14,430 nt of DNA from assembly GCA_026396555.1 (NCBI GenBank), contig JAPLWO010000022.1, forward strand, positions 1 through 14,430. Direction: 5' to 3'. Each line of letters opens with the position of its first letter. The stretch's first letter is position 1. Shown piece by piece: positions 1 through 7,155 of the stretch. The position numbers and the translations under genes are program-made. The DNA is from Candidatus Magasanikiibacteriota bacterium (GTDB taxonomy: Bacteria; Patescibacteriota; Patescibacteriia; Magasanikbacterales; 2-02-FULL-50-9b). The notes beneath the pieces were generated by a model, which ran no database searches, had not been told where the DNA came from, and worked only from the letters and a program-made list of their open reading frames with translations.

Positions 1-1143
1 TTGAAGTCCGTTTCTGATATTGATTTTATAGATTGTGTCATTTGTGTTTGTAGCGAGTTGTGGTGCGAATCCGATACCTCGAACCAATGTGGTTGGATCT
101 GGAACTGCACAAATTGCTTCGTCATTATTCATGAACGTACATTTGTTTGCCCATGTATTTATGTTGAGGAAATTTTTAGTGGCACCGACCGTATCGCTCG
201 TTCCGCCATCGATCCATAATGTGGGTTGTAAATTGCTTGCACCACTATACGCGCTATATAAAATACGATCACCTTTAGGAGTCCAAAGCGGCTGAAATCC
301 GAGACCTTCGACGGTTAATTGTCGAAAGTTTTCGCCATTTTTTCCAATCATTAAAATGCCTTGGCGATCTGAATCTCCTCCAACTGCGGGTGCGGTTTTC
401 GAGAATGCAATCACTTGATTGTTTGGTGACCAGCTAACGGTAACTTTGTCGCTGTTATCACCGAGTGGTTCGATTGGTGTTGCTCCTGTGCCATCAAGAT
501 TCGATGTAAATAAAAATCGCGCGTTTGGATCGGGGCTGTCACTTAAACCTGCGATTTGATCTGAGGTAGGCGAAAACTGAATGTTTGACCAGTGCGAAGG
601 GATTGAGTATTGTTTTTGTTTGGTAAAATCGTAAATTTCTTTGCTGCCATCAGGAAATTCCATTTCAGCAATTTTTTTACTCGGAGACCAGACAACTGAT
701 TGCGCAGCTGGAAAACTTTCTGACGACATCGCAATTTTTATTCCGTTTGCATCAGCACTGTAAAATTTTCCATCGATTCGATTGTAGTATTGAATTGTTT
801 TTCCATCGCCGCTGATCGTGACCGCTGCTGTTTGATCAGTAATAATGGTTGGCGTTGCAACAATTTTTGATCCTGTTCCAGTTTGTTGAACTTGTGCTGC
901 ACTCGGAAGTGGTTGTGCACCGGTTGGGGCACCTGGTTGTGTTGGCTGTTCGCCTTCAGCTTTATTTCGGGGTGTGGATGGGACGAGCTGGCCTGGTTGG
1001 CCTTCGGTACCTGATGGCGAAGGTTGGGTCGGAATTGCAGCTGGTGCAAAATATATTTTATAAATGAGAAAAAACAATGCGGAGATGCCGATCAAAATAA
1101 ATATGATCGCAATTAATTTTTTTTTGTCAGGAGTGATTTCCAT
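1..1143 (-). CDS. Membrane-anchored WD40/TolB-like beta-propeller protein (partial, C-terminus off the left edge)
   Basis: The frame is open from an ATG at 1143 to the window edge, giving 381 codons without a stop. Residues 1-9 are short and charged, followed by one hydrophobic segment at about 10-32, so the protein is probably anchored with its bulk outside the cytoplasm. Residues about 34-92 form a Pro/Gln/Gly/Thr-rich linker. From about 105 onward there are repeated propeller-blade signatures: VVWSPSKKIAEM (150-161), NIQFSPTSDQIAGL (187-200), VSWSPNNQVIAFSK (236-249) and PLWTPKGDRILYSAY (285-299). These match the PD40/TolB style in which a W/F-S/T-P turn precedes I-A/L-F/Y. Two cysteines, 335 and 345, could form a disulfide. 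The gene begins 18 nt after the acidic-protein gene and is probably the fourth gene of its operon. No Shine-Dalgarno sequence is visible. An A9 run lies in codons 7-9. The fold call is fairly firm; ligand or partner is unknown. Confidence 0.8.
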   Translation of the reverse strand, partial: MEITPDKKKLIAIIFILIGISALFFLIYKIYFAPAAIPTQPSPSGTEGQPGQLVPSTPRNKAEGEQPTQPGAPTGAQPLPSAAQVQQTGTGSKIVATPTIITDQTAAVTISGDGKTIQYYNRIDGKFYSADANGIKIAMSSESFPAAQSVVWSPSKKIAEMEFPDGSKEIYDFTKQKQYSIPSHWSNIQFSPTSDQIAGLSDSPDPNARFLFTSNLDGTGATPIEPLGDNSDKVTVSWSPNNQVIAFSKTAPAVGGDSDRQGILMIGKNGENFRQLTVEGLGFQPLWTPKGDRILYSAYSGASNLQPTLWIDGGTSDTVGATKNFLNINTWANKCTFMNNDEAICAVPDPTTLVRGIGFAPQLATNTNDTIYKINIRNGLQ

Positions 1144-1161
1144 AGAAGGTGCGAAATAAAT

Positions 1162-1584
1162 TTATTTCTTGCGGTGTTGCCACATGATAACTTTGGCAAG
1201 AGGTCCGAAAAAAAATCCTAAACCAAAGGGAGAGAAGAATGAAACTGCGAAAGAAATAATGCGTTCGCGGTTTTTTTGACTGATGACGCCGGATTCTTCG
1301 TTTTCATCGGAATCTTCATCAGTGTCTTCATCTTCATCCTCGTCGCTGTCTTCGTCCTCATCTTCATCGGAATCTTCGTCTTCGTCGTAATCATCTGAAT
1401 AATCGATATCATAATCATCGCCACTAGGCGCCATGAAGAAATCTGGTGTTTCATCTTCGTCTTCATCATCCTGCGATTCGACTTCAGCTGTGTGACGTAT
1501 GGCTTGCCAATCGAAGTTTCTTGGTCGATTTTTGAGATCGAGTGACGGCAAAGATTTGTTCGGACGATTGAGTAACTCCGCCAT
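1162..1584 (-). CDS. Acidic low-complexity protein with hydrophobic C-terminal segment
   Basis: This encodes 140 aa. Residues 1-36 are mixed and somewhat basic (RPNKSLPSLDLKNRPRNFDW). Residues about 37-97 are overwhelmingly Asp/Glu with Ser/Thr spacers in a repeating D-E-D-S-D-E pattern, interrupted by FFMAPSGDDYDIDYSDDYD. A hydrophobic segment follows at about 109-132 (IISFAVSFFSPFGLGFFFG) with a basic end WQHRKK. The layout suggests a soluble acidic domain tethered by a C-terminal membrane segment. The ATG at 1584 lies inside the 3' end of clpC, so the two genes overlap by 101 bp in different frames. The next Met is residue 51, which would discard the non-acidic N-terminal part; a TTG at residue 12 is another possibility. 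The gene lies between clpC and the beta-propeller gene in one operon. I do not recognise the family. Acidic tracts occur in proteins that bind basic partners or cations, but no function can be assigned. Confidence 0.7.
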   Translation of the reverse strand: MAELLNRPNKSLPSLDLKNRPRNFDWQAIRHTAEVESQDDEDEDETPDFFMAPSGDDYDIDYSDDYDEDEDSDEDEDEDSDEDEDEDTDEDSDENEESGVISQKNRERIISFAVSFFSPFGLGFFFGPLAKVIMWQHRKK

Positions 1585-4042
1585 AGATAGGTTCTATGGT
1601 AAGTATATCATTTTTTGTGGTGATGCGCAGCGCGCGAGTGCTCGCGTGATGTGCAATTTCTGAAACCAGCGGATTTTCAATTTCAGACTCAATTACATGG
1701 CGGATTTTTCGAGCACCTTCTTTGGGTTCATGGGCACGTTGTGCGATAATTTTCGCTATATCAGAATCCCATTCGAGTGTAATTGATCGTTTTGCGAGTC
1801 GTGCACGAAAATCTTCAAGTTGTCGCTCGGCGATTCGTTCAAGTGCTGCGATGTTTACCGGATGAAATACACAGATTTGATCGATCCGATTGAGGAGCTC
1901 TGGTTTGATGACATTAAACAGTGATGCGCGAATCGAATCGTCAGTTCTGTTGTGTGCGGGTGATCCAAATCCAAAATTTGAGCCCGTGATTTCTTCAGGC
2001 GCGATTTGATAGGTGAGAATGATCACACATTGTTTGACTGACGCTTCTTTTCCGCTCGCGTCTTTGATTGAACCTTCTTCGAGCATTTGTAATAAAATGT
2101 TAAGGACGTCCGGATGCGCTTTGTCGATTTCGTCGAATAACAAAACGCTCATTGGTTGTCGGCGAAGGCGATCAACGATCGTCGATCCTTCACGATACCC
2201 AACATAGCCCGCAGGCGAGCCCATCATTTTCGAGACACTGAATCCTTCCGAAAATTCAGTCATGTCAAAACGGATCAACGCTTTTTCATCGTGATACATG
2301 TCACTCGCGATTAATTTTGCGAGCTCAGTTTTTCCGCTGCCGGTTGGGCCGACGAATAAAAACGATGCGAGTGGACGGCGTTCTTCGTGGAGGCCAAGCT
2401 GCGCTTTGGTGATTGCGTGAGTGATTCGTTCGATTGCGTCGTCTTGTCCAAAAATTTTACTCGATAAAAACGTGCGCAAATATTCTGGTGTCACATTTTC
2501 AGCATCAGCACTCATCGGTCGACGAACAATTCGTTCGACAACTTTGTATACATCAGTTGCATGAACAGTCGCGCGCGGTCCAGCTGTTTCTTCAGCATCA
2601 GCTAACGCGTGTAATTGTGCTGCAAGATTTTGTTCTGCTGATTTTATTTCTTGCGCCGCATCGTAATCTTCTTTCAAAACAGCTTTTTGTTTTTTTGCGT
2701 CGTGCTCGATTAATGTTTTTTTGAGATCGAGTTTAAGTTGCGCTGTCGCGACGTTCGCGGTCGCGATTTTTACCGCGCTCATCGCTTCATCGAGTAAATC
2801 AATTGCTTTATCTGGAAATCTTTTTTCTGGAAAATATTTGTGCGCGAGTGAAACGGCCGCTGCGATTGCATCGTCGCCAACTGCGATTCCGTGAAATTGT
2901 TCGTAATGTCCTTTGATAGATCCGAGCATCTGAGTCGTTTCTTCTGCAGATGGTTCGCTGACATGTACCGGTTGAAAACGACGTTCAAGCGCTGCGTCGT
3001 GTTCAATATGTTTTTTAAATTCATCGAATGTTGTTGCACCGATCACGTGTAATTCGCCCCGCGCCAATGCAGGTTTTAATAAATTCGCGGCGTCGAGCGT
3101 TCCGTTTGAAGAGCCTGCGCCAACGATTGAATGGATTTCATCAATAAATAAAATGATATCCGGATTCACACGAACCTCATCCACCATTTGTTTGATACGA
3201 GATTCAAATTCGCCGCGGTACATGGTGCCGGCAATCATGAGGCCAAGGTCGATCGCGAAAATGCGGCGACCAAGTAACGTTGGGGGAACATCACCGCTCG
3301 CAATTCGTTTTGCGAGACCCTCGACGATTGCTGTTTTTCCAACGCCCGGATCTCCGAGTAAGATTGGATTATTTTTTGTACGGCGCGCGAGAATATGAAT
3401 GACGCGTTCGATTTCAGAATCGCGTCCGACGATTGGATCAATTTTTTTTGCGAAAATTGGATTTGTTAATTCAACGCCAAAAAATTCAAGCGCGGGCATT
3501 TTTTGTTTGCCTTGTTTTTCATTTCCATTTTTCCAAATTTGTTTTGCACTGCCGGCAGCTTCAGTTCCTCCGAGCTGTGATAAAATTTCTGGTAATTTTG
3601 ATGCACTTTTTAACGCGATGTCGAGTTGTTGTGCAAAATCTTTTCGTTTGATTGATTTATTTGATAACACAAAATCAATATCAGCTGAATCGATATCGAC
3701 TAATCCAAATAATAAATGTTCGGTTCCGACGTAGGAATGATTTCCTTGTGCAGCGCGTGAAACAGCTTTTTCAATTGCACGTTTCGCACCCGGAGATAAA
3801 AGTGCTGCAGATGCGCCGGGGAGTGTTTCGATTTCCGCCAGCGGTTCGACGAACATTTCGCGTTTAACTCCAGCGCGGCGTAAAATTTCTTCACCAATAC
3901 TTCCATTTTCTCCGAGTAATGCAAATAATAAATGAACTGGCGTTACAATGTTGGTGCCGTGTTGTTCAGCATGTTTATATGCGTTTGCAATTGTATTACG
4001 AAAATGACGGCTTGCTTTATCCATGAAGGAAGCTGAATTCAT
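1484..4042 (-). CDS. clpC: ClpC-type AAA+ protein unfoldase (double ATPase domain)
   Basis: An 852-aa Clp/Hsp100 unfoldase that threads substrates to the ClpP peptidase in the cytoplasm. Order: Clp-N repeats (about 1-150), D1 ATPase with Walker A GDPGVGKT (230-237), pore loop GTMYRGEFE (272-280), Walker B IILFIDE (296-302) and arginine finger ERRF (353-356). A helical middle segment at about 440-480 resembles a UVR/M-domain. D2 has Walker A GPTGSGKT (565-572), pore loop AGYVGY (611-616), Walker B VLLFDE (633-638) and arginine-finger region LLNRID (716-721). NFGFG at 689-693 sits where ClpP-binding loops occur, so ClpP partnership is likely, though no clpP is in the window. The D2 sensor-1 position reads LTYQIA (676-681) instead of the usual TSN. 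Residues after about 818 have no family counterpart and overlap the next gene. The ATG at 4042 lies 11 nt after the upstream stop; Met7 at 4024 is an alternative. Neither has a Shine-Dalgarno sequence. Confidence 0.96.
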   Translation of the reverse strand: MNSASFMDKASRHFRNTIANAYKHAEQHGTNIVTPVHLLFALLGENGSIGEEILRRAGVKREMFVEPLAEIETLPGASAALLSPGAKRAIEKAVSRAAQGNHSYVGTEHLLFGLVDIDSADIDFVLSNKSIKRKDFAQQLDIALKSASKLPEILSQLGGTEAAGSAKQIWKNGNEKQGKQKMPALEFFGVELTNPIFAKKIDPIVGRDSEIERVIHILARRTKNNPILLGDPGVGKTAIVEGLAKRIASGDVPPTLLGRRIFAIDLGLMIAGTMYRGEFESRIKQMVDEVRVNPDIILFIDEIHSIVGAGSSNGTLDAANLLKPALARGELHVIGATTFDEFKKHIEHDAALERRFQPVHVSEPSAEETTQMLGSIKGHYEQFHGIAVGDDAIAAAVSLAHKYFPEKRFPDKAIDLLDEAMSAVKIATANVATAQLKLDLKKTLIEHDAKKQKAVLKEDYDAAQEIKSAEQNLAAQLHALADAEETAGPRATVHATDVYKVVERIVRRPMSADAENVTPEYLRTFLSSKIFGQDDAIERITHAITKAQLGLHEERRPLASFLFVGPTGSGKTELAKLIASDMYHDEKALIRFDMTEFSEGFSVSKMMGSPAGYVGYREGSTIVDRLRRQPMSVLLFDEIDKAHPDVLNILLQMLEEGSIKDASGKEASVKQCVIILTYQIAPEEITGSNFGFGSPAHNRTDDSIRASLFNVIKPELLNRIDQICVFHPVNIAALERIAERQLEDFRARLAKRSITLEWDSDIAKIIAQRAHEPKEGARKIRHVIESEIENPLVSEIAHHASTRALRITTKNDILTIEPIYGGVTQSSEQIFAVTRSQKSTKKLRLASHTSHS

Positions 4043-4053
4043 ACAATGAAATG

Positions 4054-4425
4054 TTATGCGTGCAACGATTTTTTATTTCCGATCAAAAGTCCGTTCAGTG
4101 CGTGGAGGTGCGCGTCTGCATCAAGTAAATCGTGTTCAAGATCCATGAAATTTGTTTTTGCGATGAGCGCGTGATGGTGGTGACAGGCGACAATGAGCGA
4201 TCGAACTTCGTGTGACAATTTTTTTTCTGCTTCAAATTGTTCGCCGAGAAGCGCGAGGCCGAGTTCTTGAAGTTGCTGTGCGCGTTCAAGTGTTGAAATG
4301 AGCGCGTACAATTCTGAGCTGTAATTTTTAAGGTAACTTCGGGCAACCGTAATCAATTTCGGAATGGAGGTATAGCGACGGATGCGCTGTATGTTATAAT
4401 CTCGCCAGACGTTTGAAACGGGCAT
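4054..4425 (-). CDS. Small LemA-like helical protein
   Basis: A 123-aa, almost wholly helical protein, first in the clpC operon. Two stretches resemble the LemA family: RRYTSIPKLITVARSYLKNY (16-35) parallels the family's 'RYDLIPNLV..VKGYA' helix, and KTNFMDLEHDLLDADAHL (90-107) parallels 'N.NFL.LQ..L..TENRI'. Typical LemA proteins are about 180 aa with an N-terminal membrane anchor; this one has no hydrophobic N-terminus and stops before the final conserved helix, so it would be a short soluble variant. A run of four His (77-80) sits in the middle helix. The stop lies 11 nt before the clpC start, implying co-transcription and perhaps coupling. The likely transcription start is only about 7-8 nt upstream of the ATG, and no Shine-Dalgarno sequence is present. 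The family assignment is by eye; a generic helical-bundle protein is the alternative. The function of LemA proteins is itself poorly defined. Confidence 0.75.
   Translation of the reverse strand: MPVSNVWRDYNIQRIRRYTSIPKLITVARSYLKNYSSELYALISTLERAQQLQELGLALLGEQFEAEKKLSHEVRSLIVACHHHHALIAKTNFMDLEHDLLDADAHLHALNGLLIGNKKSLHA
4392..4400 (+). promoter_or_regulatory. Extended -10 promoter for manB-rseP
   Basis: TGTTATAAT contains a perfect TATAAT (4395-4400) preceded by the TGn extension. No convincing -35 lies 16-18 nt upstream, as is common for extended -10 promoters. It lies inside the first codons of the divergent minus-strand gene and would give a leader of about 90 nt before the ATG at 4498. A related TGCTATAAT occurs upstream of the genes at 7156 and 9154. 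Confidence 0.45.
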
Positions 4426-4439
4426 ATGTATATAAGGAT

Positions 4440-4468
4440 AGCATAGCGTGTTTTGTTCATAACGTCAA
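4440..4468 (-). promoter_or_regulatory. Sigma70-type promoter of the lemA-like/clpC operon
   Basis: Reading the minus strand, TTGACG (4468-4463) and TATGCT (4445-4440) are separated by exactly 17 nt. Five of six -35 bases match consensus and four of six -10 bases do. Transcription would start near 4433, leaving only about 7-8 nt before the ATG at 4425, so the first mRNA would be nearly leaderless. Confidence 0.6.
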
Positions 4469-4497
4469 TCAGGTGGGGCTGAGAATAACGATTTAAT

Positions 4498-5844
4498 ATG
4501 TTGAATCCAAAAGTGTTTAAAGCGTACGATATTCGGGGTGTGTATGGCGTTGATTGGGACGCGGCCGGAGCGGCATTAATTGCGCGCGCTTTTATTGAAA
4601 AATTTGAAATTAAACAGTTGGTTTTAGGTTGGGACATGCGTGTGTCGAGTCCAGAAATGGTTGCAGCGATTGAAACGGCGGCTGTTGAAATGGGTGTGCA
4701 TTTGGTTAAAGTTGGATTGGTGACGACGCCGGTTTTGTATTTTGCAACAATTGGAATTTCGGGAAATGATGGCGGAATCATGGTGACCGCGTCACACAAC
4801 ACGGGCGAGTGGAATGGAATGAAATTTTTATTGGGCGACGGAACGCCGGTCGGCGAGGCGAGCGGATTACTGGATGTAAAAGAATTGGCACTTCGCGGGG
4901 AATTTAAAAATGCGGCGGCTGTCGGCACGGTCGAAACGCGCGACGTGATTGAAAATTGTTTTGATGTACTTTTTTCAAAAGTTACTTTTGATGCGTCGAA
5001 ACCTGTTTCAGTGGTGATTGATTGTGGCAATGGAATGGAAGGTGCGGTGATTCATCAGTTGCTCGCACGAATTCCGTCGGTTTCAGCTCATGTGATGTAT
5101 GACACACCAGACGGAACATTTCCACACCACGAAGCAAATCCGTTAAAAGAAGAAACGCTTGAAGATTTACGACACGAAGTTGTTGCGCGCGGCGCAGCAG
5201 TCGGTATTGCGTTTGACGGAGATGGAGATCGAATTGGTTTTGTTGATGAACGTGGTGTGCAAGTCAGTGGCGATGTGTTGACCGGGCTCATCGCGTGTGA
5301 ATTATTAAAATCAAATCCAGGTGCAACGATTTTATACGATTTACGATCGCGCAGCGCAGTTGGTCGCGCGATTACGGGAAATGGCGGGCGTGCGATTATG
5401 TCGCGCGTTGGACATACGTTTATTAAAAAACAGATGCGCGAAGTCGGCGCGATTTTTGCCGGCGAACTTGCGGGGCATTTTTATTTCAAAGATTATTTTG
5501 GAGTGGAATGTTCGGATATGGTGCTGCTCTTGATTTTGAATTTGTTACAGTCATCAGGAAAACCGTTATCAGAATTGGCGAGTGATTTTTTGAGTGACTC
5601 ACATTCAGGTGAAATTAATTTTGCAGTTGAGGATCGCGCGGCGGCATTAGCTCGCATCGAAGAAATGTATGCGCCGATCGCGGCGAAGATTACAAAAATC
5701 GATGGTTTATTATTCGAAATGGGCGATTGGTGGTTTAGTGTTCGACCGTCAAACACAGAACCACTGCTCAGATTAATTTTGGAAGCGCGCGACGAAATGA
5801 CGATGCGGGAAAAAATTATAGAAGTTCAATCATTGATTGTTTAA
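4498..5844 (+). CDS. manB: Phosphomannomutase / phosphoglucomutase (alpha-D-phosphohexomutase family)
   Basis: A 448-aa cytoplasmic enzyme that interconverts hexose-6-phosphate and hexose-1-phosphate, feeding nucleotide-sugar synthesis for surface glycans. The four family landmarks are present: the catalytic phosphoserine loop VTASHN (96-101, Ser99), the magnesium loop DGDGDR (240-245), the sugar-specificity loop GELAGH (322-327, usually GEMSGH, so two changes) and the phosphate-binding loop RPSNTEP (416-422). The N-terminus FKAYDIRGVYG (7-17) is typical and supports the ATG at 4498. Length is normal for the family (about 450 aa). There is no Shine-Dalgarno at normal spacing; an AGGTGG lies about 21 nt upstream, too far to be a standard one. 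The rseP-like gene follows after 4 nt, so they are probably one transcript. Whether mannose, glucose or both are substrates cannot be told from motifs; 'phosphohexomutase' is the safe name. Confidence 0.93.
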   Translation: MLNPKVFKAYDIRGVYGVDWDAAGAALIARAFIEKFEIKQLVLGWDMRVSSPEMVAAIETAAVEMGVHLVKVGLVTTPVLYFATIGISGNDGGIMVTASHNTGEWNGMKFLLGDGTPVGEASGLLDVKELALRGEFKNAAAVGTVETRDVIENCFDVLFSKVTFDASKPVSVVIDCGNGMEGAVIHQLLARIPSVSAHVMYDTPDGTFPHHEANPLKEETLEDLRHEVVARGAAVGIAFDGDGDRIGFVDERGVQVSGDVLTGLIACELLKSNPGATILYDLRSRSAVGRAITGNGGRAIMSRVGHTFIKKQMREVGAIFAGELAGHFYFKDYFGVECSDMVLLLILNLLQSSGKPLSELASDFLSDSHSGEINFAVEDRAAALARIEEMYAPIAAKITKIDGLLFEMGDWWFSVRPSNTEPLLRLILEARDEMTMREKIIEVQSLIV

Positions 5845-5848
5845 AATT

Positions 5849-6934
5849 ATGCTCAGCTCTTTTTTCGGATCTGTACTTCCGTTTATTGGCCTACTATTTG
5901 TATTGGTAATCGCACATGAGTGGGGGCATTTTTTCATGGCGCGGCGATTTGGTGTGCGCGTGTTTGAATTTGGTTTTGGATTTCCGCCAAAAATTAAAGG
6001 ATGGATGCGTCGCGGAACTGAATATACAGCGAACTGGATTCCGCTCGGCGGATTTGTGCGATTAAAAGGGGAAGATGGAAGCGATACAAAAGATGCAGAT
6101 AGTTTTGCGCATAAAAAAGTGTGGCAGCGGTTGGTTATTTTGCTCGCAGGTGTTGCGATGAATTTTATCGTTGGTTATATTATTTTTGTGGGCGTGTTTG
6201 CATATGGCGTTGAAATGCCAAAAGGCGACGCGGATGCGGGTGCAATTTTTTCGAACGAGCGAGTGATGGTTGATGCAGTATTACCAGACAGTCCGGCAGT
6301 ACATGCAGGAATGAAAGCGGGAGATGTTATTACCGCAATTGACGGGACAATAATCGCACACGCTTCGGAAGTTCCGCCAGTAATTAAAAAAAATGCGGGC
6401 GCAGTTGTTGCGGTTACATTTGTGCGAGATGGAAAAACAGAAACGATCGCAATTGTTCCGGCAAAAATTGCGCCTGATGTTGTTGGGATTGGTGTATCTG
6501 TGTTTGATTATGCACATGTCCGGTATCCATTTCCAATTGTGTTTGTAAAAGCAGGGCAGGAAACGCTTGGAATTTCGACGTTGATTTTTAAAACAATGGG
6601 TACGATTGTTGGAACCTTGTTTCATACGGGTAAATTACAAGAAGGCGTTTCAGGCCCAGTTGGAATCGCGGTTGTGACGGGTCAAGTTGCGCGCGAAGGA
6701 TGGATTCCGTTTTTACAACTTATGGCGATGCTCTCGATCAATTTAGGCGTACTAAATATTTTGCCAATTCCAGCGCTTGATGGTGGGCGTGCGTTGTTCG
6801 TGATTATTGAATCCGTGTCACGAAGAAAAGTCCGGGCAGAGCTTGAAGGGATAATTCATACGGTTGGATTTGTTTTGCTGATGTTATTAGTAATTGCAGT
6901 CACGTATCGAGATATAGTTGGATTGCTTAAATAA
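5849..6934 (+). CDS. rseP: RseP-type site-2 zinc metalloprotease (M50 family, one PDZ domain)
   Basis: An intramembrane protease of the S2P/RseP family that cleaves membrane-spanning regulators or remnant signal peptides inside the bilayer. With the ATG at 5849 it has 361 aa. The first membrane helix (about 8-29) carries the zinc-binding HEWGH (23-27). A second hydrophobic region with AGVAMNF (100-106) follows, then one PDZ domain (about 138-205) starting at the VDAVLPDSPAVHAGMKAGD stretch (141-159). GPVGIA (269-274) precedes the third catalytic segment NILPIPALDGGR (303-314), whose Asp311 is the third zinc ligand. A last hydrophobic helix lies near the C-terminus. E. coli RseP has two tandem PDZ domains; the single PDZ is usual in many other bacteria. 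A TTG at 5837 would add four residues and overlap manB by 8 bp; I prefer the ATG. No Shine-Dalgarno is seen. Substrates are unknown. Confidence 0.93.
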   Translation: MLSSFFGSVLPFIGLLFVLVIAHEWGHFFMARRFGVRVFEFGFGFPPKIKGWMRRGTEYTANWIPLGGFVRLKGEDGSDTKDADSFAHKKVWQRLVILLAGVAMNFIVGYIIFVGVFAYGVEMPKGDADAGAIFSNERVMVDAVLPDSPAVHAGMKAGDVITAIDGTIIAHASEVPPVIKKNAGAVVAVTFVRDGKTETIAIVPAKIAPDVVGIGVSVFDYAHVRYPFPIVFVKAGQETLGISTLIFKTMGTIVGTLFHTGKLQEGVSGPVGIAVVTGQVAREGWIPFLQLMAMLSINLGVLNILPIPALDGGRALFVIIESVSRRKVRAELEGIIHTVGFVLLMLLVIAVTYRDIVGLLK

Positions 6935-6958
6935 TCCCATGCAAAATTAGATGACGCG

Positions 6959-7101
6959 CGTAAGAAATATGGTTTGCGAGCTCGTCTCGCAGGGTGAGCG
7001 GGCAGGTGTCTCGACACCGTCGAGACGAGCGAACCCGAGAGACAGCGCAAAATCCTCGCTGGGGATTTTGACGCGTGAGCTCAAAAGCCGTATTTCTTAC
7101 G
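6959..7101 (+). repeat. GC-rich structured inverted-repeat element (possible structured RNA or MITE-like repeat)
   Basis: It occupies most of the 221-bp gap between rseP and the next gene. Terminal arms of 25 nt (6959-6983 and 7077-7101) pair with 21 Watson-Crick pairs, two U-G wobbles and two mismatches (6976-6977 against 7083-7084). Inside are three further stems: a perfect 10-bp pair (6980-6989 with 7021-7030, which partly competes with the inner end of the terminal stem), a 5-bp GGTGT/ACACC hairpin with a CTCG tetraloop (7005-7018), and an 11-bp stem with one bulged A (7045-7055 with 7063-7074). GC is 56% over the element and about 63% in its interior, above the flanking DNA. Both wobbles in the terminal stem pair only as plus-strand RNA. 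No T tract follows, so it is not a simple terminator. The 5' end of the element starts 24 nt after the rseP stop. Confidence 0.65.
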
Positions 7102-7102
7102 T

Positions 7103-7131
7103 GTAACATTAAATATTGTGTGTGCTATAAT
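7103..7131 (+). promoter_or_regulatory. Extended -10 promoter for the membrane-protein gene
   Basis: TGCTATAAT (7123-7131) has a perfect TATAAT at 7126-7131 and a TG extension. GTAACA at 7103-7108 is a four-of-six -35 match at a 17-nt spacing. Transcription would begin near 7138, about 18 nt before the ATG at 7156. The promoter begins immediately after the right arm of the inverted-repeat element. Confidence 0.6.
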
Positions 7132-7155
7132 TAGTCAAATCAAATTCATCATTTT

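Noticed and set aside
1300..1420. Repetitive stretch considered as a CRISPR or tandem repeat array
   Set aside because: It is a degenerate trinucleotide-phase repeat explained by Asp/Glu codons; there are no fixed repeats with unique spacers.
4353..5030. 225-aa minus-strand open frame across the start of manB
   Set aside because: It crosses a firmly identified gene and the divergent promoters; its sequence is low-complexity Ser/Thr/Pro with no recognisable pattern.
6959..7101. Structured element considered as a tRNA or known riboswitch
   Set aside because: There is no cloverleaf with CCA end or TPsiC loop, and no riboswitch consensus that I can recognise; it also follows rather than precedes rseP, with its own promoter located downstream of it.
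6856..7109. Short minus-strand open frames over the inverted-repeat element
   Set aside because: Palindromic GC-rich sequence readily leaves short frames open; there is no start signal and the structure explains the sequence better.
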